Origin: Candidatus Hermodarchaeota archaeon
Lineage (GTDB): Archaea > Asgardarchaeota > Hermodarchaeia > Hermodarchaeales > Hermodarchaeaceae
Assembly: GCA_016840185.1 (NCBI GenBank)
Contig: JAEOSV010000300.1
Location: 1-8,411 of the forward strand
DNA: 8,411 nucleotides
Reading direction: 5' to 3'
Numbering within the stretch: the stretch's first letter is position 1; each line of letters opens with the position of its first letter. The position numbers and the translations under genes are program-made. Below, in pieces: positions 1 through 5,620 of this stretch. The notes beneath the pieces were generated by a model. That model saw only the letters and a list, made by a program, of their open reading frames with translations, ran no database searches and was not told where the DNA came from.

Positions 1-15
1 CAGGTTTCTACTGTG

Positions 16-125
16 GTCACTGGAGCGGCGAGAATTGTTGGCACCTCTCTCCCCCCTAGAAAACCATTCCCTCTCCGATGTTTTCATTATCTTCGAGGTG
101 TCTAATCCGCCAATGCCCCAGTGAC
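16..125 (-). ncRNA. Putative structured RNA (unidentified), nested hairpin
   Basis: An 11-bp inverted repeat closes this segment: GTCACTGGAGC at 16-26 faces GCCCCAGTGAC at 115-125. The only imperfect pair is G-U if the minus strand is transcribed but A-C if the plus strand is, which points to leftward transcription. Inside it nest TTGGC/GCCAA (38-42 with 109-113), ACCTC/GAGGT (43-47 with 95-99) and GAAAAC/GTTTTC (59-64 with 80-85, extended by AT/AT across a bulge), with a 10-nt terminal loop. A TATA-like box at 157-164 would start transcription near 134, about 9 nt before the first helix. An ACA triplet (14-12, minus strand) lies one base after the closing stem, as in H/ACA guide RNAs, but 110 nt is long for an archaeal one. 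It does not match tRNA, 5S or SRP RNA by eye. The alternative is a leaderless leftward gene starting at GTG 135, whose frame stays open to the window edge. Confidence 0.42.
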
Positions 126-156
126 CTCTTTCCACTTCTACAGTTTTCTGAGTACA

Positions 157-164
157 GTATAAAA
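157..164 (-). promoter_or_regulatory. TATA-like box for leftward transcript at the left edge
   Basis: On the minus strand this reads TTTTATAC, directly preceded by an A-rich stretch (seven A) that can serve as a BRE-type element. Archaeal start sites lie about 26 bp downstream of the box centre, here near 134-135. That is just outside the closing stem of the putative RNA and also exactly at a GTG codon (135-133). Confidence 0.4.
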
Positions 165-196
165 TGCTTTTTTTGGATGGGAAATTAGGAATAACC

Positions 197-556
197 CTAG
201 CCTAGAAGTGTTAATACTCCACCAACCATCACGAGAAGGCCTCCAAACTCACCTCCAATGAGGAAGAGGAGGAACCCCAGAATAAGAACCAGCGCCCATC
301 GATTCAGGATCGCCCAAGGGTTTCGAAAGAACCCCGAATAGATTAGTGTAAGAATGCCTAGGATAAGCAGCAAAAAGCCGCGAACATTACTCGGGAAAAA
401 TTGACCGAGAATACCTGGAAGAAACGAAGTATAGGGAAAGCCGAGAAGCAGTAATACACTATAGAGTATTGAGATGAGGGCACCAACGAGAATGAGAAAA
501 TTGCCAATCCTTTCAGTTCTACTTCGCTCCGACATTGTAATCAGCCTGGTTGACAT
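197..556 (-). CDS. Small four-TM membrane protein, unknown function
   Basis: This 119-residue protein is not recognised. After a short charged N-terminus rich in Arg and Ser it is almost wholly hydrophobic, with likely membrane segments at about residues 17-40, 59-77, 85-102 and 103-119, and it ends right after the last one. An Arg/Asn-containing loop (78-86) separates segments 2 and 3. The ATG lies three bases after the stop of the PH-domain gene, so the two are almost surely co-transcribed and may work as partners. No Shine-Dalgarno motif precedes this ATG; ATG 535 (residue 8) is an alternative start that removes only the polar leader. Function cannot be assigned. Confidence 0.75.
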   Translation of the reverse strand: MSTRLITMSERSRTERIGNFLILVGALISILYSVLLLLGFPYTSFLPGILGQFFPSNVRGFLLLILGILTLIYSGFFRNPWAILNRWALVLILGFLLFLIGGEFGGLLVMVGGVLTLLG

Positions 557-559
557 GGT

Positions 560-1138
560 TTAACTTAATTTGACATCCTTGATTTGTGGGTTCTTTTGGT
601 GTAATTCACCGACGAATCCTTTGACATCTGCAGGTGTTACCCCATAGAGTTGGTCTTCAGTGAAAATCACCAGGATATCCCGGTCGGTACCGTAGAACTT
701 TATGGATTGGTATTTTCCCTCCTTTTGGATTTCGGGGGGTCCGACTTTGAATTTAATTCTAAACCGAGCAAAGTAATAACCTGGAAGCGCTCCGCCTGCT
801 GATTTCCATATGCTATAATCATCTTTGGTGATGAATCCCAACCGTTTAATGGAATTATAGGGTACGTCATTGGTAACTGTAGCCCAACGAATTACCAAAG
901 TATCTGGTGTGAAGAGATACTTCAAGCGATAATATCCCCAAGTGGCATACACGAAGAATACACTCATCAGGCCAGTGAAGAGACCGTAGGCGACATTTCC
1001 AATCAGGGAAAAATACGGAAATATAAAGATCCATAACCCAACAAAAAGGACTAGAACAACAACCGTGGTTAAACCCATCCATATTCCACCACGTGATGGC
1101 GGTGGTGCGAACACTTTCTCAATAGAATGGCCTTTCAC
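560..1138 (-). CDS. Membrane-anchored PH-domain protein (bPH_5-like)
   Basis: The 192-residue protein has two membrane segments (about 19-42 and 46-69) followed by a soluble domain (74-182). The domain's pattern matches the bacterial/archaeal PH-like bPH_5 family (PF10882): a leading strand after YLFTPDTL, a DVPYNSI strand, LPGYYFARF at 118-126, FYGT at 148-151, a strand ending in an acidic turn, and a final helix opening with VTPADVKGFV. These domains have a pleckstrin-homology fold; their ligands and partners in archaea are mostly unknown, so a role as a membrane-associated scaffold is inference. The start is GTG; an in-frame stop just upstream excludes a longer protein, and GGTGAG lies about 11 bases before it. 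It leads a two-gene unit with the four-TM gene. Confidence 0.8.
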   Translation of the reverse strand: MKGHSIEKVFAPPPSRGGIWMGLTTVVVLVLFVGLWIFIFPYFSLIGNVAYGLFTGLMSVFFVYATWGYYRLKYLFTPDTLVIRWATVTNDVPYNSIKRLGFITKDDYSIWKSAGGALPGYYFARFRIKFKVGPPEIQKEGKYQSIKFYGTDRDILVIFTEDQLYGVTPADVKGFVGELHQKNPQIKDVKLS

Positions 1139-1193
1139 AGGAAAACCAACTCACCCACATGAACAAAGACAAGAGAATGTAGTTGGTTCTGCC

Positions 1194-1199
1194 TTTAAA
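1194..1199 (-). promoter_or_regulatory. TATA-like box of the PH-domain operon
   Basis: The minus strand reads ATTTAAAG around this TTTAAA core. A start about 26 bp downstream (near 1170) would give a leader of roughly 30 nt before the GTG at 1138, long enough to include the GGTGAG ribosome-binding motif. It suggests the operon has its own promoter rather than relying on read-through from the small gene at 1244-1468. Confidence 0.35.
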
Positions 1200-1216
1200 T
1201 CCTAAAGCATGAACGA

Positions 1217-1237
1217 TTCACGAATTTTCACGGTGAA
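1217..1237. repeat. Tandem TTCACG repeats plus inverted half-site
   Basis: TTCACG occurs at 1217-1222 and again at 1227-1232, exactly 10 bp apart, so both copies face the same side of the helix. GTGAA at 1233-1237 follows and forms the odd palindrome TTCACGGTGAA with the second copy. The cluster sits immediately upstream of the TATA-like box at 1194-1199 as read on the minus strand, and in the 3' flank of the 1244-1468 gene. The position fits a regulator-binding site for the PH-domain operon, which is inference. Confidence 0.35.
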
Positions 1238-1243
1238 GAGAGA

Positions 1244-1468
1244 CTACCGCCGACTTAGACAGCCTGCAATGATTAGTGCAATAATCCCTACAACCAACAA
1301 GAAAATCGAAGCTACATAAGATTGAGCTCCAAGCAGTGGAATTATCAGCAGCCCAAATCCGGCAATCATGAACACGATTCCCAAAAAGATCAATATTATC
1401 ACATATCGAGGTTGAGAGAACATCTTTGCCACCTTGAAAAATGCCATGTATCCTATTGTGTTCACCAT
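1244..1468 (-). CDS. Small two-TM membrane protein, unknown function
   Basis: A 74-residue protein with a basic, amphipathic N-terminus (FFKVAKMFSQPR at about 10-21) and two membrane segments (about 22-46 and 50-70), ending LSRR. The positive ends suggest both termini face the cytoplasm. It is not recognised as a family member. No Shine-Dalgarno motif precedes ATG 1468; ATG 1447 (residue 8) has AGGA just upstream, though unusually close, and would give a 67-residue protein with both membrane segments intact. It lies 79 bp downstream of the pyrophosphatase stop on the same strand, so it may be read from that promoter. An overlapping frame in the same region has poor protein character. Confidence 0.6.
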   Translation of the reverse strand: MVNTIGYMAFFKVAKMFSQPRYVIILIFLGIVFMIAGFGLLIIPLLGAQSYVASIFLLVVGIIALIIAGCLSRR

Positions 1469-1480
1469 TTTTTGGTGTTA

Positions 1481-1501
1481 TGATGCCAGCCCATGGCATC
1501 A
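1481..1501. other. 8-bp perfect hairpin between pyrophosphatase and small gene
   Basis: TGATGCCA (1481-1488) and TGGCATCA (1494-1501) are perfect inverted repeats around a 5-base loop. In the leftward transcript the hairpin lies after the pyrophosphatase stop and 12 nt before ATG 1468. No U-run follows it, so it is not a classical intrinsic terminator. It could be a processing or stability element, or could limit translation of the small gene. Confidence 0.4.
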
Positions 1502-1547
1502 CCTCTTCTCGATTCGAAGAAAATGGCCAACCGGTGAAGTTGGACCC

Positions 1548-3860
1548 CTAGTCTCTGCTTTCCCATTGGGCTAACGGTGGAATCGATCGGCGGCTTCGAC
1601 GGAACGCCCAAATTAACATTGCCGTAAAGATAACGATGACAACACTGATTATGAGAGTCCACATCATCCAATCAGGACTTGGAGGCCAAGTTGCAGGAAG
1701 CGTAAACCGATAGATCAACAGAATCGGCGCAGCAATTAATGCAACCAAGTTCACGACCTTGATCATCGGGTTGAGTGCAGGACCTGCAGTATCTTTGAGA
1801 GGATCACCGATTGTGTCTCCGCAGACGGCAGCCTTGTGGCGTTCTGAACCCGTACCAGTGCCTTGCTTAGGCACGCAGATTTCATCTTCAATGGTCTTCT
1901 TTGCATTATCCCACGCACCACCTGCAACTGACATATACACAGCGAGAAGCAGACCAGATGCGATGAGACCCGCTAAGAATCCACCCAAGGCTTCAATCTG
2001 CAGTAACAACCCAACAACGAGAGGTGTTATCACAGCAAGAATCGTTAAACTAATGAGCTCCTTTTGGGCCGCAGCAGTGGTGATTGAAACCACGCGATCA
2101 TAGTGCGGCTTAACCTCACCTTCCATGACACCAGGAATCTTTAACTGTTCTCGGACTTCTTCAATAATCTGTGTTGAAGCACGACTGACCGCCCGAATAG
2201 CTAACGCCGAGAAGAGCCACGGCAAGGCGGCTCCGACCAGTAAACCAGCGAGCACTAAGGGATTATTCACCTGAATACCAAACGCTAACGGATTGGGAAT
2301 TCCCCAGAAATCAGCCGCACGCGTTACATCCACCACGAAGCTGTAGAACAACGCAGTCGCAGCGATTACCGCAGAGGCAATTGCCACATTCTTTGTAATC
2401 GCTTTAGTCGTATTACCAACTGCATCCAAGTCTGCTAAGACTTTTCGCGACTCCTCAGGCATATCTGCCAATTCAGCGATTCCACCCGCATTATCGGCAA
2501 TCGGCCCATAACTATCCATGGCGACGTTATTGCCAGTATGAGATAGCATACCAATGCCTACAAGGGCAATACCGTAGAGGACGTATTCGGGGGCGATGAG
2601 CCAGGAGGCGATGAAGGTGGCGACGATGACAACAGTTACCCAAACGGCTGCTTCGTAGCCTGTGCTGATGCCGCTGAGAACAATGGTGGCGGGTCCACCG
2701 TGGGCTTGTTCGACGATTTCTTCGACGGGTCTGTGGCGGTGACTGGTGAAGTAGTTAGTAAGTGGGTTGAAGCTGACAGCAAGGAGAACACCAATGGCAA
2801 CGAGGATGCCGAGACGGACGTCCCCGGTGTAAAGGTAAGCAAAGATGGCGGAGATGATGATGGTGAATGCGCTACTGACTTCATAGCTATAGAACATGGC
2901 CTTTTCGGCTTTGTCAGTTTTCCAAACCGCGACCATGAAGGTTCCGATGATGCTACTGATAACACCAATGGCGCGGACGACGAGTGGAAAGACAATCCAA
3001 AAGATTTGACCAGTAAGCGCGAAGAGGGCAACACCGAGGATAAGCGTAGAGACAATGGTGACTTCATAGGATTCGAAGATGTCTGCAGCCATGCCTGCGC
3101 AGTCACCAACGTTGTCACCGACAAGATCCGCAATGACAGCGGCGTTTCGGGGGTCGTCTTCAGGGAGTCCAGCTTCGACTTTGCCGACGAGGTCAGCGCC
3201 GACGTCTGCAGCTTTGGTATAGATGCCACCTCCAATTCGCATGAAAAGGGCAAGCAAGGTTCCGCCAAGCCCGAAGCCAAGGAGTGCGTCTGGGGCACTG
3301 ATGCCAAAAGCAATGAAGATTAGAGTGCCGCCGAGGAGGCCTAATCCATCGGTAAGCATACCAGTGAATGTTCCCCCATGGTAGGCGATTTTTAGGGCTT
3401 CACGGTAGCTGCGTCCAGAGGCAGAAGCCACACGGATATTTGAATCAATTGCAATTCGCATACCGAGTTGTCCAACAGCCAGAGAAGAGAGGGCACCCAT
3501 TATGAATGCAACACAACGCCCTGCCGCAATTATGAGACTGGTGTTGTATAGGGCGGGAGGAAAGACATGGACTGCCTCAGGGCTCGGGGGAATGATATAG
3601 ACTGAGAGAAAGAGTACAAAGGTCAAAACGAAGACGATTGGAAGGATGGTGCGTAACTGTTTGGTGAGGTAGGCGTTGGATCCTTCTTTGATTGCGCCCC
3701 AAACTTCCTGCATTTTGGGAGTCCCTTTGTCATGTTTGTGGACATCCCGACGCAGCCAAACTGCATAGATGAGGCTGATGATGGCCGCGATGATAACGAA
3801 GTAGAGCATGGCTTGCTCGATGGGCGAGAGGCTGAGGAAGGTGGAGAAGAATCCAGTCAT
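1548..3860 (-). CDS. hppA: Membrane-bound pyrophosphatase, K+-independent type
   Basis: This 770-residue integral membrane enzyme hydrolyses cytoplasmic pyrophosphate and pumps H+ (possibly Na+) out of the cell, recovering energy from biosynthesis. It is full length for the family. The first cytoplasmic helix has KMQEVWGAIKEGSNAYL (49-65). The active site shows DVGADLVGKVEAG (219-231), the Asp-rich DNVGDCAGMAAD (249-260), GAWDNAKK (648-655) and GDTIGDPLKDTAGPALNPM (681-699). In GNTTKAITK (482-490) Lys486 stands where K+-dependent enzymes have Ala; this Lys is the published marker of K+ independence. Asn491 follows where the family usually has Gly. Pump ion (H+ or Na+) cannot be settled by eye. 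The ATG at 3860 has GGGTG about 5 bases upstream. The N-terminal half (to about residue 426) uses more C-ending codons than the rest. It is transcribed divergently from the FAD oxidoreductase. Confidence 0.97.
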   Translation of the reverse strand: MTGFFSTFLSLSPIEQAMLYFVIIAAIISLIYAVWLRRDVHKHDKGTPKMQEVWGAIKEGSNAYLTKQLRTILPIVFVLTFVLFLSVYIIPPSPEAVHVFPPALYNTSLIIAAGRCVAFIMGALSSLAVGQLGMRIAIDSNIRVASASGRSYREALKIAYHGGTFTGMLTDGLGLLGGTLIFIAFGISAPDALLGFGLGGTLLALFMRIGGGIYTKAADVGADLVGKVEAGLPEDDPRNAAVIADLVGDNVGDCAGMAADIFESYEVTIVSTLILGVALFALTGQIFWIVFPLVVRAIGVISSIIGTFMVAVWKTDKAEKAMFYSYEVSSAFTIIISAIFAYLYTGDVRLGILVAIGVLLAVSFNPLTNYFTSHRHRPVEEIVEQAHGGPATIVLSGISTGYEAAVWVTVVIVATFIASWLIAPEYVLYGIALVGIGMLSHTGNNVAMDSYGPIADNAGGIAELADMPEESRKVLADLDAVGNTTKAITKNVAIASAVIAATALFYSFVVDVTRAADFWGIPNPLAFGIQVNNPLVLAGLLVGAALPWLFSALAIRAVSRASTQIIEEVREQLKIPGVMEGEVKPHYDRVVSITTAAAQKELISLTILAVITPLVVGLLLQIEALGGFLAGLIASGLLLAVYMSVAGGAWDNAKKTIEDEICVPKQGTGTGSERHKAAVCGDTIGDPLKDTAGPALNPMIKVVNLVALIAAPILLIYRFTLPATWPPSPDWMMWTLIISVVIVIFTAMLIWAFRRSRRSIPPLAQWESRD

Positions 3861-3916
3861 GCGAACACCCGATTTTTCATGAAATTGCAGGAACTCTTCT
3901 TAACGCATGCATGTTC

Positions 3917-3923
3917 CTTTTAA
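3917..3923 (-). promoter_or_regulatory. TATA-like box of the pyrophosphatase gene
   Basis: The minus strand reads GCTTAAAAGG here. A start about 26 bp downstream (near 3894) gives a leader of about 34 nt before ATG 3860, which holds the GGGTG ribosome-binding motif. The spacing is right, but the match to the archaeal TATA consensus is only fair. Confidence 0.35.
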
Positions 3924-4015
3924 GCTGTTCCCGTTGTTTCGAAAAAAGACTATTTCTCTTTGTTGACAAAAGTGTATTAAACCATAGACAAATGTAACCA
4001 GCTCAGCAAGTAAAA

Positions 4016-4038
4016 GCCCTCAGGAATTCTTGAGTGGC
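4016..4038. repeat. Palindrome centred on GAATTC in divergent intergenic region
   Basis: CTCAGGAATTCTTGAG (4019-4034) is a 16-bp palindrome with one G/T mismatch, flanked by GCC (4016-4018) and GGC (4036-4038), which extend it if one T is bulged. It lies between the two divergent genes, about 100 bp upstream of the pyrophosphatase TATA-like box and about 35 bp upstream of a weak TATA-like element (TTATGTA, 4071-4077) for the FAD gene. It is a candidate operator for either gene. As rightward RNA it could fold into a stem with an AAUU loop. The rest of this intergenic region shows no gene. Confidence 0.35.
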
Positions 4039-4119
4039 AAAAAGCGCGGAATGACAAACGACTGTAACGCTTATGTACTGGCTTTAACACCTTGTCGGCA
4101 TCAAATTCCGATTTCATTC

Positions 4120-4126
4120 GGAGGTG
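4120..4126 (+). promoter_or_regulatory. Shine-Dalgarno that fixes the FAD gene start
   Basis: GGAGGTG is the strongest ribosome-binding motif in the window. The next in-frame start with proper spacing is GTG 4133 (6 bases after the motif). The GTG at 4124-4126 is part of the motif itself and is therefore an unlikely start. Confidence 0.75.
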
Positions 4127-4132
4127 TCTAGT

Positions 4133-5587
4133 GTGCCTGGAAATATTGATAAATTCGTTGATGAAGCCACCAAAATTGTTGGTTCTGAACACCTGACCAC
4201 TAACCTTGCCATGCGCCATAGCTACATGGCCCGCTCTGTGATGGGAATCCGAGCAGCAGTCGCTGAAGCGATTGTCAAACCCGCGAATCGCGAGGAAATC
4301 CAAGAAATCGTCAAACTATGTAATAAATACAAGATTCCTGTGAGCCCCTATTCTGGAGGTCTAAGTGGCGGATATGCTCAACCCCTCAAACCCGAAGGCA
4401 TCATCCTCGATTTAGTGCGACTGAACAACATTATCGAAGTCGACGAAGATGCTCGCTACGTGGTCGTTGAAGCTGGTGTGACAGCTGGACAAGTGTGGAC
4501 ATACTTCCGGAAGCATCACCCCGAATGGGCGCCACCGGTTCCAGACGGTGCCCCACCACGTGCCACCCTGATTGGTGACGCCCTGGAACGGGGCTTCAGC
4601 TTAGTCACAAGCAAGTATGGACCCCAAGGTCGAATGATCAATGGCCTTGAGGTGATTCTTCCACGAGGAGACCTCATCTATACAGGAAGCTGGGCTCTGA
4701 AAGGCTTCAAACCCTATTATCCCTGGGGACCAGGACCGGACTTTACCGGTTTATTCCTCGGCGCCCAAGGCACCATGGGCATTATCACCAAAGCCGCTAT
4801 CCGAATTATCCCCCATCCTCCCTACATTGACTTGGTTGCCTATGATTACGATACTCCGGAGGATATGCAGAACCACTCCATGGCCGTCCTCAAGAAAGAA
4901 GTCGGGGTCATGGTCCAAGGTGGCAACTGGTGGCTCGTCCCCAGCCGCAAGGATGAACGAGAAGTCCCCACCACTATCGAAGAATGGCGAGAAAAGAAAT
5001 ATTACATTCCTGAATGGCTCATGAACTACGAGCTCTGGGCACACACGGAAAAAGAAATGCAAAGTCAAATGGACATCGTCGAAGAAGAAGCCAAAAAGAT
5101 CCGAGATGGAGGCAGCAAAGCTGAGCCCATGGAACTCCACCCCAGAGCAAAAGCTGTTCGACTCACCAAACCCAACCTCATCGCCGTCCCCTACGGCATG
5201 CATCGAGCGGGCTTTGTCTTCATCACCTGGTATTGCCCCTGGAAGGACTGCGCAGAAATTTCCCGTATCTCCGTTGAAACCATGGAGAAATTCGACATTC
5301 CACCGGTTCAATGGGTGGCGAGCATTGAGCAAGGTCGCCAGTGTATTTCAATGCCCATCATCACCTTTGATAGCCGCACAGAAAAGGGCTATGAGCAGGC
5401 TGAAGCGTGGGACAAACACTTCACCGAAATTGCTCATAAGAAAGGCTGGTTGAACTATCGACCGAACGCATTCATTCATTGGCCGGCAATGAAGCCATTA
5501 ATGCCTGAATATGTGAAGATGCTTAAAGAACTCAAAGCAATTTGGGATCCAAATGGTATCATGCATCCAGGGCGACTGGAAGTCTAA
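4133..5587 (+). CDS. FAD-dependent oxidoreductase, VAO/PCMH fold
   Basis: A 484-residue soluble flavoenzyme. The N-terminal FAD-binding domain (PF01565 type, about residues 45-228) shows the pyrophosphate-binding loop PYSGGLSGGY (72-81), GVTAGQVW (115-122), GDALERG (148-154), which parallels GNAVERG of vanillyl-alcohol oxidase, and GPDFTGLFLGAQGTMGIITK (201-220), close to the matching stretch of that enzyme and of 4-cresol dehydrogenase. The C-terminal cap domain (about 230-480) ends in DPNGIMHPGR (472-481), typical of the superfamily. The fold is clear, but the substrate is not: phenolic alcohols, hydroxy acids and other alcohols are all used by relatives. A covalent flavin link cannot be judged by eye. 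No signal peptide or membrane segment is seen. It stands alone, with no iron-sulfur or cytochrome partner beside it. GTG start chosen from the Shine-Dalgarno spacing. Codons are strongly C-ending. Confidence 0.9.
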   Translation: MPGNIDKFVDEATKIVGSEHLTTNLAMRHSYMARSVMGIRAAVAEAIVKPANREEIQEIVKLCNKYKIPVSPYSGGLSGGYAQPLKPEGIILDLVRLNNIIEVDEDARYVVVEAGVTAGQVWTYFRKHHPEWAPPVPDGAPPRATLIGDALERGFSLVTSKYGPQGRMINGLEVILPRGDLIYTGSWALKGFKPYYPWGPGPDFTGLFLGAQGTMGIITKAAIRIIPHPPYIDLVAYDYDTPEDMQNHSMAVLKKEVGVMVQGGNWWLVPSRKDEREVPTTIEEWREKKYYIPEWLMNYELWAHTEKEMQSQMDIVEEEAKKIRDGGSKAEPMELHPRAKAVRLTKPNLIAVPYGMHRAGFVFITWYCPWKDCAEISRISVETMEKFDIPPVQWVASIEQGRQCISMPIITFDSRTEKGYEQAEAWDKHFTEIAHKKGWLNYRPNAFIHWPAMKPLMPEYVKMLKELKAIWDPNGIMHPGRLEV

Positions 5588-5591
5588 CCAT

Positions 5592-5620
5592 AGTTTCGAG
5601 TTTGAAACTGTCTTATTGTT
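5592..5620 (+). terminator. Hairpin plus U-rich tract after the FAD gene
   Basis: Five bases after the stop codon AGTTTC (5592-5597) pairs with GAAACT (5604-5609) around a 6-base loop, and a T-rich tract (TCTTATTGTTT, 5611-5621) follows. It fills most of the 32-bp gap between two convergent genes, where termination is expected. The T-tract follows only on the rightward strand. Confidence 0.5.

Noticed and set aside
2..124. Open plus-strand frames that could be the tail of a gene entering from the left
   Set aside because: Two plus frames stay open for 34-41 codons, which chance allows; neither shows a recognisable motif, and the stop of one falls in the closing stem of the inverted repeat.
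16..125. MITE or other small mobile element, because of the terminal inverted repeats
   Set aside because: No target-site duplication flanks the 11-bp arms, and the inner nested helices fit an RNA better.
1218..1502. 94-codon frame overlapping the small two-TM gene
   Set aside because: Rich in Cys, His and Trp scattered without pattern; the overlapping frame gives a coherent two-helix membrane protein instead.
2700..3323. Long open frames on the plus strand and in another minus frame opposite the pyrophosphatase
   Set aside because: They lie entirely within a conserved gene, have no ribosome-binding site, and arise from its C-ending codon bias, which keeps antisense frames free of stops.
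3905..3914. CATGCATG palindrome in the leader of the pyrophosphatase gene
   Set aside because: An 8-bp palindrome is common by chance and its flanks do not extend the symmetry.
4751..5332. 193-codon antisense frame within the FAD gene
   Set aside because: Fully inside a well-conserved gene and explained by the same codon bias; composition is not that of a recognisable protein.
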